Shown here piece by piece: positions 31,382 to 41,953 of a stretch of DNA of 64,000 nucleotides (the first letter of the stretch is position 1; every line of letters starts with the position of its first letter). A model generated the notes under the pieces. It ran no database searches and was not told the origin of the DNA. It saw nothing but the letters and a program-made list of their open reading frames with translations. This DNA comes from Stentor coeruleus (Eukaryota > Ciliophora > Heterotrichea > Heterotrichida > Stentoridae): contig MPUH01000118.1 of assembly GCA_001970955.1 (NCBI GenBank), positions 1 through 64,000 on the forward strand, in the 5' to 3' direction. The translations under genes were made by a program, and so were the position numbers.

Positions 31382-31883
31382 TTATATTCAGATTTTTGGG
31401 AATGATGAGGTTAAAGATGATACAAGTTAAGTTTTCTAGCATGATGATATTAGGAGATTTTATTGTTGATTAGAATATGTTTTTTAGTGTAAAAAATACA
31501 TAAATGGTATGTGCAAATGGGAAAACTGTAAATCACTTATTTAATGCACCAGAAGAAACAGAATTTTTTATTATAAAATGGGATTCAGGTTAAATTATGA
31601 GCAGTATGCCTTTATCTAAAAAACCTGAAGCTAAATCTTTTCTTCCTGTAGGTTTGAAAATAATAGAGAAGTTCTTTGCTTTAGGAGCTAATAAAGATTT
31701 TTTCGAGCTTTTAAGAGTTTTAATTTAATCTATATGCACCTTCTTGGCATAGACTATAACTAACACACAAGTAATTATTATTATCTAATCCTTGACCCTA
31801 ATTATATTAGAGCAGACAATCTAAAAACGATGTTTCTATAATCTCTGTATATCACAAAGACCAAAATACATATAAACTATGAA
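31382..31883. other. Intergenic with a questionable small reading frame
   Basis: Spacer between two minus-strand genes. It contains the interrupted small plus-strand frame described separately (31504-31728). The last 120 bp before 31884 are C-rich, as in other minus-strand 3' flanks. Nothing else seen. Confidence 0.4.
31504..31728 (+). other. Interrupted small coding-like frame (about 75 codons)
   Basis: An ATG at 31504 opens 29 coding-like codons (MVCANGKTVNHLFNAPEE, then FFIIKWDSG), meets TAA at 31591, and the same frame then runs on for 45 codons (MSSMPLSKKPEAKSFLPVG, then KIIEKFFALGANKDFFELL) to TAA at 31726. Composition is coding-like on both sides. A GT...AG segment at 31590-31605 spans the stop but is 16 nt, so splicing it would break the downstream frame. 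It could be a decayed gene, two tiny unrelated frames, or chance. No family recognised. Confidence 0.25.
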
Positions 31884-33314
31884 TTAAGTAAAACTTGATT
31901 GAGAACTTATATCAGAATAAGGGTTTTTGGGTGTTGGGTAAGGCATTTTAGGCGAAGAGTCTCTTTTTCTATTCGGTGTCCCAGTGTTTTTTACCAAATT
32001 AGGCTTGAACACAACCCCAGATTCTTTTAAATACCTCTCTTGAAGTACAGCATTTCTTTCAATTTTATCCTTGTGTAAAGCATATAAATGTTCAAATCTT
32101 GGGATTTCATCATTTTTTTTAACCCGAGGTGCACTTTTCGATCTCTCCCTTTCATGCTCTTCAACCATTTTCTTCTTTTCTTTCCTTTTCTCTGCTTCTC
32201 CATATAATCTTATATACGCTACAGAATCAGAACTAACTTTCGGACTCATAAGCTTAGGGACAAACTGAACTTCAGCCATTTCTTTTATTCTACTTTCCAT
32301 AAGTTTTTTTTGTCTTTCCTTCTGCATTTCTTGAAAGTTGTTATAAAGTTTCTCATAAACATTCCCTGTGCCAATATAATTTGTATTAGGATTTACAACT
32401 GGTCTAAATGTACATTCTTTAATCTCTTTATCTTTATTTACTAGTTCTTTTTCCCTAAGTTTCTGCTTTTGGACTTCAGCATCCTGGTAAAGTTTATTAT
32501 AAGATTTTTCTCCAGGTGGGGTTTTTGGTGGGTTTATTTTAGGTTTGAATGTGCATTCTTGGGTTTCTTTGTTTTCTCTTTGATATTTATAGAATTGATC
32601 ACGTTCTTTAGAATCACTTTGATGAAGACGTTCAAAAACAGAGCCTTGTCTATCGTTTTGGCTTACAACTATAGGGCGAAAAGTACATTCTTCCATTTCT
32701 CTAGTCATTATTTCATTACGAGTTCTTTCTAATGATGACTCTTTCGCTGCTGCATCTTCGTAGAGCCTATAAAAAGCTGGTTTTTTTTTAAATCCTTTTA
32801 AATTCTCAGGAGAATCTTTACGAGTATAAATAAGTGGCTTTGATGATGTTGTTGAAAGAAGCTGTTTTGCTTCACTTTTACAAGATAAACTGTTGGATCT
32901 TTCGGAATTAGATTTAGTTAAAATGTTGTAGCTCATATTGAGAGGTTCTCGGTAAAGGTGCTCAAATGGGGGTTTTGATCTGGTTATTGGAGTATTTCGC
33001 ATTTTCCATAGAAGAAAACTTTTGAACTTTTTTCTTAGGAGGGAAGATTTTCTTATTTCTAATATCCTTTCGAGTCGTTTTTCTTCCTCGCATTTCTTCC
33101 AGGATAAGAAAACTCTTTCTGCAAATTCTAAATAGTTTATACCGAAAGGATCAACCTTTATTGCTGTTTCTAGTAGTTGGGATAAGGAGAGGATTTGAGA
33201 TTTCGGGTTGTTTATGTTCTCGATGATTTTTGGGAAATCTTGATAATTTATTAAGCCCTTTGTATATCTTACAATCTTAAATAAGTAATTCCTGAAAACA
33301 TAGCTTGAATGCAT
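31884..33314 (-). CDS. Repeat protein with LY / ECTFxP modules, 476 aa
   Basis: One exon. After a 115-residue helical N-terminus, about seven modules of 40-60 residues follow. Each begins with an aromatic-x-x-Leu-Tyr/His core (FEHLYREPL, FYRLYEDAAAK, VFERLHQSDSK, YNKLYQDAEVQ, VYEKLYNNFQE, YIRLYGEAEKR, FEHLYALHKDK). Then comes a charged helix of 20-25 residues, and in the best copies it closes with a beta-like tail such as EECTFRPIV, QECTFKPKI, KECTFRPVV or EVQFVPKL. I have no firm family name. Similar ECTFxP-type tails occur in uncharacterised ciliate and flagellate proteins, which would fit an axonemal or cortical role, but that is inference. There is no membrane segment. It lies 79 bp downstream of histone H3 on the same strand, a spacing too short to hold much regulatory DNA. 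Confidence 0.8.
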   Translation of the reverse strand: MHSSYVFRNYLFKIVRYTKGLINYQDFPKIIENINNPKSQILSLSQLLETAIKVDPFGINYLEFAERVFLSWKKCEEEKRLERILEIRKSSLLRKKFKSFLLWKMRNTPITRSKPPFEHLYREPLNMSYNILTKSNSERSNSLSCKSEAKQLLSTTSSKPLIYTRKDSPENLKGFKKKPAFYRLYEDAAAKESSLERTRNEIMTREMEECTFRPIVVSQNDRQGSVFERLHQSDSKERDQFYKYQRENKETQECTFKPKINPPKTPPGEKSYNKLYQDAEVQKQKLREKELVNKDKEIKECTFRPVVNPNTNYIGTGNVYEKLYNNFQEMQKERQKKLMESRIKEMAEVQFVPKLMSPKVSSDSVAYIRLYGEAEKRKEKKKMVEEHERERSKSAPRVKKNDEIPRFEHLYALHKDKIERNAVLQERYLKESGVVFKPNLVKNTGTPNRKRDSSPKMPYPTPKNPYSDISSQSSFT

Positions 33315-33393
33315 ATTTGTTATCTTTATATAAAAGTATTAAATTATCAATTCAATTTAAATCTCATAAAATTAATTCAAATTTACTTATGTC

Positions 33394-33813
33394 TTAAGCT
33401 CTTTCTCCTCTAATTCTCCTAGCCAATTGCATATCACGTGGCATGATTGTAACTCTCTTACCATGTATCGCACAAAGATTAGTATCTTCGAAAAGTCCTA
33501 CTAAGTAAGCTTCAGCAGCTTCTTGTAATGCTAAAACAGCAGAGCTTTGGAATCTTAAGTCAGTTTTGTATTCTTGGGCAATTTCTCTAACAAGTCTTTG
33601 GAAAGGAAGTTTTCTGACAAGTAATTCAGTGCTTTTTTGATATTTTCTTATTTCACGAAGAGCAACAGTCCCTGGTCTGAATCTATGAGGTTTCTTGACA
33701 CCACTTGATGTTGATGCTACGGCTGTAACTTTTTTAGCTGCTTTAGTTGCTAAATGCTTTTTTGGGGTCTTTCCTGCTGGGGTTTTTCTTGCGGTTTGTT
33801 TGGTACGTGCCAT
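33394..33813 (-). CDS. H3: Divergent histone H3 variant, 139 aa
   Basis: One exon encoding a complete H3 fold. The start [10 protein letters not shown] is canonical and K4, K9, K14, K18, K23 and K27 are kept. The tail differs otherwise: residue 10 is Thr (usually Ser), 11 is Pro, 17 and 26 are Lys instead of Arg, 28 is Val instead of Ser, and three extra residues lie between K27 and the [11 protein letters not shown] linker, making 138 mature residues against the usual 135. The core is normal ([60 protein letters not shown]). Ser10 and Ser28 are mitotic kinase sites in most eukaryotes; here only Thr10 could take that place. It packs DNA in nucleosomes. Whether it is the bulk H3 or a minor variant cannot be told from this window. 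No H4 gene is adjacent. Confidence 0.97.
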   Translation of the reverse strand: MARTKQTARKTPAGKTPKKHLATKAAKKVTAVASTSSGVKKPHRFRPGTVALREIRKYQKSTELLVRKLPFQRLVREIAQEYKTDLRFQSSAVLALQEAAEAYLVGLFEDTNLCAIHGKRVTIMPRDMQLARRIRGERA

Positions 33814-34672
33814 TATTAATAGTGGATGGTGATTTTTTGGCCTTTTATATTTTATTATTTAGAACATAATTAGGCAATCTTAATTATGATTGGATGTTTA
33901 GATAAAAATGGGCGAAATATAATGGATTATTTAAAGATTTTTTTTAGATATGGATTTTTTTTTGGTTTTTAGTGGAAAGGTGAAAATGCTTTGATTTGGC
34001 GTAGGATGAAGGATCATGTGTTTGGATAATGTCCGATTGTTGGGTTTGTGAAGATTTTTAGAGGATTGTGAAAAAAAATAATGATCCGAGATTATAGAGA
34101 TNGCGTAGGATGAAGGATCATGTGTTTGGATAATGTCCGATTGTTGGGTTTGTGAAGATTTTTAGAAGATTGTGAAAAAAAATAATGATCTGAGATTATA
34201 GAGATTTGAAAAATTACAAAATGCAAAGAAAGATTGAAAGGAATAGTAGTTTGAAATATTTGAAATCGAATAACTAAAAAAATAGAAATTTAAAGTTTGT
34301 AGCAAATATACAGAGATATTTAATCTTATCTTTCAAGGTAGCATTTTCCATATTCTATTTTAGAGAAAATATACAATGAAGATATATGCTATACTAAGTA
34401 TTAGAACTGTTTTTTAAATAGATTTTATCTAAATCTTACATAAAATCATTATTTTTTATACTATAATTCTTAATCATCCTATTCAAAAAAAAAACTACAA
34501 TATATCCATACTATACTCAAACTTTAAACAATTTCCCAACCTTTAACCTAACTTAAAATAAAAACAATAAAAATCACAATCTAAACTCTAAACCCACCTT
34601 TAAATCCATGAGCATTTGCATTAAATTTTCTATTTAAAATATAAATTTCCTATATTTTATAATTAAAATCCT
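33814..34672. other. Intergenic, H3 5' flank, with an N-gap duplication
   Basis: G-rich and C-poor next to the H3 start, C-rich next to the following minus-strand 3' end (34440-34670). It contains a single N at 34102 between two 103-bp near-identical copies (see repeat entry). No gene recognised. Confidence 0.5.
33999..34205. repeat. 103-bp direct duplication around a single N (assembly artefact)
   Basis: Copy 1 (33999-34101) and copy 2 (34103-34205) differ at two positions and are separated by exactly one N at 34102. The simplest reading is that two contigs with overlapping ends were joined without merging. Confidence 0.85.
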
Positions 34673-36025
34673 CTAATCCTCTGATGTCTCATTTTTTTCA
34701 GGCATCATATCAAACTCCTTAAGCAGCTCAAAAGCTACTTTAGACTTTGGGGATTTCTTGATTATCCTCAACACTTCATTAACCCTTTCTTTTTCTATCA
34801 TTTTCTGTATCGCTTGGTCTCTTTTTTTATTATTTGCAATCTCACGTATTTGTTTAGTAACTTCAAATTTCATATTATCTTCTTTTTGTTTATTAATAAT
34901 CATCTCTCTTTTATGTTTCCTAATTATCCCTTACATCATTTTATTTGCCCTTTTTACTTTGATATTAGCATCTTCATATTTGAGTTTCTGGACTTCAATT
35001 TTGATCTCAATTTCTTTACCAACACTAGCTTTCCTATTTTTTATAATTTTTTCTGCACTATTTAACTTATGTTCTAATATTTCCTCTTTTTCATGTATAG
35101 CTTTTCTATATTCTTTTTCAAGTTTTTTTAATTTATGGACTTTTTCTTCTTTAAAATTTTTTACTTTCTCCCACTTTTCTTTGATTTTCTCTACTTTTTT
35201 ATCTTTTCTCTCACTAACAGCTCTAGTTCTTTCAATAATTTTAAATATCAATTCATCATTATTAAGAGTTTCAAGCTTAGTTGCACTTGGATGATTTCTT
35301 GCGCTTTCTTTTTTCATGAGAATCTGTTTTTCGTGTAAAGCACGAGATTTTTCTATTTTCTCATCATATTTATAAAGCTTTTCATTTATTTCAACATCGG
35401 AATTTGAAACACTTAACGTTTTTTTTAATGTTTTGGTTAAGACCTTGGGATCTTTAGCTTTAGGAGAAGCTTTGTTTTGATGGTAAAGGTGAAAACTTTG
35501 GCTTAAGGCTTTACGTGCTTGTCTTTCTTCAGTTTCTTTGATTCGGGTGAAGTTTTCTTGTTGGGTTTTTTTGAAATGGTCAAACCGAGGAGCTTTTGTG
35601 GTTCGGGGACGGACCATCGATTTGGGTCTTTCTTTTTTTTCTATTGTTGTTAGAGAGTTTTTTATTTCTTCTAGAGCTATTAATAGAGTGTCTTTATTTT
35701 TTTCATTTAGAAAAACTTTTCGGTCGTTTAAGCTTTTTTCTGAAAGAGTAGGGATTGAAGTTCCATCGTCAGTACAAGCTGTAAAGCTTTTGTGATTATC
35801 TGCTTTGGCACGAGTAGCCATAGATTTTATTGCTTCTTTTATACACTTAACTGTTTCTTCTAGCCTTCGGGAATAATAATCATATCGCAATTGCTTTATT
35901 TCTTCTCTAACTCCCTTATGCCCAAAGTCGTTTATTGTTTTTATCAGTAACTCTTCCTTATCTACCCCAAGAGCTTCAAGTGCAACTCTAACTCTTTGAT
36001 TGTTGACATCAAGAGCATAGCTCAT
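34673..36025 (-). CDS. Coiled-coil protein with conserved N-terminus, 445 aa
   Basis: Two exons joined by a 15-nt intron (34920-34934). Not recognised as a named family. Residues 1-60 are the most structured part (RVALEALGVDKEELLIKTIN, then YDYYSRRLEETVKCIKEAI). Residues 120-230 are basic and low-complexity. Residues 230-445 are a long, highly charged coiled coil (for example DKKVEKIKEKWEKVKNFKEE), continuing in exon 2 (KKRDQAIQKMIEKERVNEVL) and ending EKNETSED. Splicing is supported because exon 1 otherwise ends at once after ANKMM, while the joined frame continues as KHKREMIINKQKEDN with the same composition. A cytoskeletal or ciliary role is plausible from composition only. There is no membrane segment. 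Confidence 0.82.
34920..34934 (-). other. 15-nt intron in coiled-coil gene
   Basis: On the minus strand it reads GTAAGGGATAATTAG. It joins two halves of one coiled coil in frame and has the same length, ends and position-10 A as the other introns. Confidence 0.9.
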
Positions 36026-36810
36026 ATTTTTTAATAACTTTTGCCATTACATATCAACTCTTTGTTTATTTATTAGATTTTATTAATCAAGTTTGCTTAT
36101 TTATTGGATCAATAAAGCACTCTTTGATAACTTTGAAAGATGAAGATTGATTGCTTTGCTTTTTTATTATTTTTATCCTATTTTTGTTTAGTGAAAGATA
36201 AAGATATGACTTAGAAAATGATAAAAAGTGGGCAGAATTGAATATTTTAATACAAGAATTGAGCTTTTATGTGAAAAAGATTTTAGTACTCAAGTTTATG
36301 GGTATTGTGAAAGATGAGGGAAGTTAGAAGGGTCAATAAAAGTTGTTATTAACAATAATGATTCTAGCGACTATGAGCAATAATCTTATCTTATGCAACA
36401 TTAGTATGGATAATACAATATTTACTAATAAAAAAAGTTGATCAGGTTTTACTATTATTCAAGTTTCAAATACTTTTATAATAAGAATATTTATATATGC
36501 CCTTATATATATACAATATTTCNAAGTTGATCAGGTTTTACTATTATTCAAGTTTCAAATACTTTTATAATAAGAATATTTATATATACAATATTTGAAG
36601 CACTATTTTTTATTTTCTGATAGATTTATAAGTCTTACAAAAATAAGAGAGATTTTTCTTTAATATTTCAATCAAAAATCTAAGGGTATAAATATATACC
36701 CAACAACTAGATAATAAATTTTTGATATTGAAATAGTTGAAAGTGGTATTTTATTTAAAAAAAACTAAAATTTTACATTTAAAAAATCCTGTGCATGATA
36801 ATATAAATAA
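36026..36810. other. Intergenic between divergent genes, with an N-gap duplication
   Basis: AT-rich. It contains a single N at 36523 between two copies of about 75-87 bp. No gene is recognised, though part of 36200-36330 has coding-like codons broken by stops. Confidence 0.4.
36436..36597. repeat. Direct duplication around a single N (assembly artefact)
   Basis: Copy 1 (36436-36522) and copy 2 (36524 to about 36597) are the same sequence except that copy 2 lacks about 13 bp of an AT microsatellite near its end. One N at 36523 separates them. An unmerged contig overlap is the likely cause. Confidence 0.8.
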
Positions 36811-38034
36811 ATGGGTGATTTGGAACTATTTTTCAGTGTCAGAAGAGGACGTCCTAGGAAAATTAGTAAGGAATATTTAAAATCCTTACAAGAATATATC
36901 CAAAGCAGTGCAGATTCAAGCACAATAAGCTACCTTGAAAAACAAAAAATGTACTTAAAGGAAAAGTACTGTCAAAAATTTCAGATGATGCTCTCAGTAA
37001 TCCCAAAATTTGTCAATTTTTCTTCTGATGATAGATCTCTACCTATATTAAACATATTACAAGAATCAGCCAAAAAGTATTTCATGAATGATCTTGAAAT
37101 AGCAGCTTTAAGTCTGTTTCTCAGCTCGGTTCAATGGGAGTCTAAAAATTTTTCATTAGAGGAAGTCATTGAAAGTTGCTGCTTACTAAGTAAACAATTC
37201 CTCGAAAGTGACCAAGAGTTATTAAATTACTTAGAAGTTAAGCTTGAATCTCAATACAACAGCATTGATGAAATAATATCATTCATAAAACAAAATTTTG
37301 ATATTAATCTCAAAAAACTCAACAAAAGATTTAAATTACTTATTGAACATTCAAAAATATTCAATATTAATTACAATTATTATGTTGATGAGATCGTTAG
37401 AATGTCCCCACCTTATAATATAGAAATCAAAAAACAAAAATTAGAAGATAATAGTAGTAATGATGAGGATATGCAAAGTGATGAACTTTTAAGTGAAAAT
37501 ACACAAGTTCGTCATAGAAAAGAATCAGTTTTTGTTTCAAGAGGACCCAATATTTTTATTATTAAATCCAAAAAACCTTTGAAAAATGATGAGCAACCAA
37601 AGGATGATATGAGAATTACTATAAAAAGAGAGGAAATTGTTAATAAAGGTGAGGAAGATGCTAATAAGGTTGAAGAAATAAAGTCTATGAAGAAAAATGT
37701 AATTCGTCGTAGCGAAGATGTTTATAAAGAGCATGGTAAGAATTTTTATGAACGAAAATTGCCAAAAGTTCAATATAAAGAAGAAGAGGAAAAAGAGGAA
37801 GAAGAGGAAAAAGAGGAAGAAGTAGAGGAAAAAGTTGATAGGACTAATAAAGTTAAAGAAAAACAAAATAGAAAAGTTGTAAATGAAAAAAGGGAAGATT
37901 CTTACTTATATGAATTAGCACCTTTAGACGATTATGAAAAATACCTTCTTGGATGTGGTTTTAGCAAATCTTGGAATTCTTGCATTTATACTGATTTTTA
38001 TAAAAGTTTATCGTGCATAAGAGCACTGATTTAA
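36811..38034 (+). CDS. AT-hook protein with helical middle and acidic tract, 407 aa
   Basis: One exon. An AT-hook lies almost at the N-terminus (RRGRPRK, residues 11-17), implying AT-rich DNA binding. Residues 20-215 look fully helical (for example NDLEIAALSLFLSSVQWES and SIDEIISFIKQNFDINLKKL). A disordered charged region follows, then a run made almost only of Glu and Lys around residues 325-345 (KEEEEKEEEEEKEEEVEEK). The last 35 residues are again folded-looking and Cys-containing (YEKYLLGCGFSKSWNSCIYT). I infer a nuclear chromatin protein; no catalytic motif is visible. The other AT-hook gene in the window (1536-2207) shares the GRPxK core but I see no wider similarity. No orthologue recognised. 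Confidence 0.72.
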   Translation: MGDLELFFSVRRGRPRKISKEYLKSLQEYIQSSADSSTISYLEKQKMYLKEKYCQKFQMMLSVIPKFVNFSSDDRSLPILNILQESAKKYFMNDLEIAALSLFLSSVQWESKNFSLEEVIESCCLLSKQFLESDQELLNYLEVKLESQYNSIDEIISFIKQNFDINLKKLNKRFKLLIEHSKIFNINYNYYVDEIVRMSPPYNIEIKKQKLEDNSSNDEDMQSDELLSENTQVRHRKESVFVSRGPNIFIIKSKKPLKNDEQPKDDMRITIKREEIVNKGEEDANKVEEIKSMKKNVIRRSEDVYKEHGKNFYERKLPKVQYKEEEEKEEEEEKEEEVEEKVDRTNKVKEKQNRKVVNEKREDSYLYELAPLDDYEKYLLGCGFSKSWNSCIYTDFYKSLSCIRALI

Positions 38035-38638
38035 TAAGATGAATAGTTAGATCTAATTCATTAAATTATAGTCGATATGCATGTCTTGTAAATATGATTT
38101 TATATGGAATTTTTAAAGTTTAGATATTTATAAACTGGGTTTTATTATTGATATAATAAGATTTTGGCATATATCAAAAACTATAATAATCATACTCGAT
38201 TTATTAGATGATATTTTATCAATTCTTTATATGTAATAAAATAAATAGGATTATATAAATTTCATGTAATAAACTAGTCTTTAAGATAAAATATGATTAA
38301 AATCTTCTTTGAACTACTGTATATATTATCATTATTTATTAAATTTATATATTACTCTTAATTTCATCATAAACTAAGTCAAGTTATTCTCAAAATCAGC
38401 ATTGGTCTAAACAATAAACCATAAAAACCTAAAAAAAAATACCTTTTTATACAAATTTATAAAAGGTAATATAAATTTGTGTGTTTTTCCATGGAAAAAA
38501 TAACTGATTTTAAACTGTATCTATATATAAGTCTTAGGAAATATAAATAAATCTTAGAATTAATAATAAAAAGCCTTGCCAATATTATTTTTCCTATTAA
38601 GAATGCAAAGATTATATTTAGATTTAGATAATTTATAA
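38035..38638. other. Intergenic between convergent genes
   Basis: Very AT-rich spacer between the AT-hook gene (+) and the PUF gene (-). No gene, repeat or RNA recognised. Confidence 0.5.
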
Positions 38639-39730
38639 TTATCTACTTAGTCCTTGAATAATTTCCTGCCAAAGAGGTTTTAGCTTAGGGGCGAACAAAC
38701 CTTTCAAATGGATATTTACTGAATCAAGTACTAAAGGACGGTCTTTTGCTGAGCAAACAGAAGCAAGAGTTCTAAGTACATAGCATCCATATTGATTCCC
38801 AATAAGTTCTTTGATTTTGTCTTCTATTAACAATTCCTTAACTATACAGTCTCTGACATAATCAACCTTCAACGCTTTCTCCACAACATTTGACGAGTAT
38901 TTTTGCAAACACAACTGTGTAATCCTTCCCTGTATACACGACGCAAACTCATATCCAACTTCCTCTTTCCATATTTCCAAAATACATTGAACAACATAAT
39001 TCCCATAAGGATGTTGCATAAGAAGTAAAGCATCTCCAAGTATTTCACTCATAACTTGCGGATCATTACAGCATTTTTTCAACACACAAACCCCAAATTT
39101 ATCAATAGCCAATTCTTTTACATGTCCCATCATTTCTCTAATAACAAAATATCTATTTCCCACATTAATCAAAAGTCTTTGAACTACATGTGAAGCATTA
39201 ACATTTTTACTCATTTCAACAATATTATTTTTAAATTCATCTCTATAAATGTTTTCTTCTTCCTTCAAATTTGTCATGGCAATCAAATTTTGTAAAGCAT
39301 GAGTCCCACGTGGATGATATGAAATTTTAACCAAACTTCCTCTTAATGCATTAAGTAATGAAAGTCTTTGATCTGCTGAACAAGTGTGGAATAATGTTTG
39401 GCATAAATAATTACCATTCAAGTCAATCATAAGCTCAGGCATATGTTTGTAAAGTGCTTTTATAAGTTTATCAAGTTCTATTGGAGAGGATTTTGAGATT
39501 TGTTGCTGAAGAGACTTACTAAAAGACTTGTTTAGTGGGAAGATTTGAACTAAATCCGATGGAACAGCTTTGTGGTCACAATTCGATGCCTGGACAAGGG
39601 ATGTTTGGGAGCTAAAGTTTGTACTCACACGTTCTTGAAGACTGTCTGATGAGTTCTCGTTAGGATTTGATGCACAGCCATCAACTTTCCTCTTTGACAA
39701 TGTGTATGTGATATTCTTATTTCTTTCCAT
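38639..39730 (-). CDS. PUF (Pumilio) family RNA-binding protein, 363 aa
   Basis: One exon. After a polar N-terminus of 75 residues, PUF helical repeats fill about 80-360. Seven RNA-facing helices are visible: NGNYLCQ, RGTHALQ, NASHVVQ, FGVCVLK, YGNYVVQ, YSSNVVE and YGCYVLR. By the known PUF code, N-Y-x-x-Q reads U, S-H-x-x-Q reads A and S-N-x-x-E reads G; helix FGVCVLK is off-code and may not read a base. So an RNA target like that of Pumilio (a UGU core) is possible but not proven. PUF proteins bind 3'UTRs and repress or localise mRNAs in the cytoplasm. The length is that of a compact PUF with little beyond the repeat domain. An eighth repeat may be present in degenerate form at the C-terminus. 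Confidence 0.93.
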   Translation of the reverse strand: MERNKNITYTLSKRKVDGCASNPNENSSDSLQERVSTNFSSQTSLVQASNCDHKAVPSDLVQIFPLNKSFSKSLQQQISKSSPIELDKLIKALYKHMPELMIDLNGNYLCQTLFHTCSADQRLSLLNALRGSLVKISYHPRGTHALQNLIAMTNLKEEENIYRDEFKNNIVEMSKNVNASHVVQRLLINVGNRYFVIREMMGHVKELAIDKFGVCVLKKCCNDPQVMSEILGDALLLMQHPYGNYVVQCILEIWKEEVGYEFASCIQGRITQLCLQKYSSNVVEKALKVDYVRDCIVKELLIEDKIKELIGNQYGCYVLRTLASVCSAKDRPLVLDSVNIHLKGLFAPKLKPLWQEIIQGLSR

Positions 39731-41953
39731 TTATATCAGAATTATAACATTCGTTTTTTGAGTAGTAAATCGTATATTAGTAAAAATTATATATGACATA
39801 TAAAGCTTAAAAAACTATATATAAATAAAGGAAATTTGGGAAATAAATGTGACAAATAATGAAATAGAAGCTGAAAAAACAACTTCTCAGTTTTGGGAAT
39901 AGTTTTTCTTGATAGTTTTAGAATTGATTTTTAAAAGTTTTTAAGACTTTTAATTTAATTTTTGTGACAAAAACTGAGAGGAAATTATTTTTTTTAGGTC
40001 TTTATGATGGTTAGTTGATACTTAGACGGAAAAATATACCATACTAAGCCACAAAAGGTACTTTAAAAAAACTAATCAGATTTTTTTTTCCAAAAAGTTT
40101 TTTTCTAAGTAATTCAAAGAATTTTTTGGAATTTAGACTGTAGGACCACTTTACTGAGGTTTGTTTTTAGAGATTTTATTGCTGGTGTTGCAGTCTTGGG
40201 AATATTGGGGATTAGAAAATTTGAATTTTCAATGATTTTCAAATAGGAGGAGTTTTATGGTTTTAAAGGCTCGGCTTAAGAGAAAATAAGCTTTTAGAAA
40301 AAGGTTCAGAATGTCTTGAAGTAGAATCAGTTTTTTTTGAAAGTTATTATCTGATAGGATTTTAATTTTTCTGACGGAGGACAATTGTTATTCATTTTTT
40401 AAAGCTTTTAAGTTCTAACTTCCCGATAATATTATCGTGTTATAGCCTAAAAATTAGAGTTTTAAATACTAGATCAGGGTTTTTTAAGTAAATTTTAGCT
40501 TTTTCCCTATTTCAGCCTCAAGAAAAAACTAAAAACTCGTTATCGTTGTAGCAAAAGCCACACCTTCTTTTTTTCTGATAGTTTTTAATCAAATAAAACT
40601 TTGTTTCTAGGAATTTACGAGTTTTTTCCTATGATAAAATTATGTTTCTACCCCTTATTATTATTTCTTTCGTTTCAACCCTGAGATTTTTATCAACCCA
40701 TGACAAATCCTTCAAGCTTTTTGTCTTAAAAGCCTTCTTTACTAAGAGATATCTAAACCTATACCCTTTCTCATATTTATGGTTGTTAAATGGGGTTATT
40801 AATGGTAAAACTTTTCATATTTGTATAACCCATCTATTTGAAAGATAAGTAAAAGTTGTTTTTGTATAAAATCTTAAATACCCAGCTTTTATTAATATAA
40901 AAAATCTAAGACTTAAGCTTTGATGAGTCTTTATATTATATGCATATATTTATAAAAATTTTAAAAAATGATGACTTTATGATTACTAGGATAATTTGCT
41001 TTTTTTATTTTGGAATTAGGTTTTCTAAGTTCTGAAACATTAAAAAGGCATATATTTATAATAAAAAACCTAAAAGATCTTTGATGTATTTAAATAGCCA
41101 AATGATTATACCCATTTTCACTGTATTCTAAAGGATGTTACATTTTCATATTTACTTTTTGATTATAAGAAAACTAACTTTAATCTTGTTTTATAGTTTG
41201 TGGAAGGAAATAAATTATAAGGGTTTAGAATATAAGAATAATAAAAATCTTGAATGACTTTTTGTTAGTTTTACGAAAAATTTTGTTTTAAGGGTTTTTG
41301 TTTTGGGTTAAAAATTATAGGATTTTTTGGATAGGGTTAGATGAGATGATGAAGATTTTTACTTTTTAGGTGTTTTGAATAAGATACTGATAAGAAAAAT
41401 AAATTACAATTTTTCTTAGAGTACTAAAAGAAACAGAAAAGAATTACCTATTTGATATATAAGAATTATTTATTATAGCTAAATAATCTTTACTAAATCT
41501 ATTAATTTTAATAGCCAAGTTTTCCCTCTATCCTTAGCACAAACATGTATCCTGCCATAATTAAATAGGTAATACTGATTCCAAATAAAACATTGTCAAA
41601 ACTTTAATCAACCTATTCAATCATAAATCAAAAAAAAAACTTCTTTTAATTCACATCTAACTCAAAACCTCTAATTTCCCAATCCCAAAATTTTCCATCA
41701 TAATCTTATCCTAATTTTCAAAAAACCAAATGATAAAAATTATATCATAAACAATGTATTCTACCCAAAAAAATTATTCATCTAAAATGACTTTTCTTTC
41801 TATAATTTTCTACTTATTTCCTATACAATCCTTCCTTTGTATGTCAATTTTAAATAACATCATAAGTATTCTAAGACCAAAGCTAGATTTCTATATTTCC
41901 AATCCTAAGAATGTTATAAAAAAGCTAATTTTCTTTATTAGTTTTAGAAATTA
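39731..41953. other. Long intergenic region (2.2 kb)
   Basis: The longest gene-free stretch in the window. The first kilobase, upstream of the PUF start, is G-richer than C on the plus strand and full of T-runs; the last 450 bp, downstream of a minus-strand gene, are strongly C-rich and G-poor. Two ATG frames of 67-68 codons (40642-40848 and 41754-41957) show no motif and are within chance length. No RNA gene or dispersed repeat recognised. A diverged or non-coding gene could be hidden here. Confidence 0.4.

Noticed and set aside
34758-35294. 178-codon frame opposite the coiled-coil gene
   Set aside because: Antisense shadow: Lys/Glu-rich coding read backwards gives Phe/Ser/Leu-rich sequence. 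The minus-strand gene has coiled-coil structure and a valid intron.
40642-40848. 68-codon frame in the 2.2-kb spacer
   Set aside because: No motif; hydrophobicity follows from T-rich DNA. Length is within chance.
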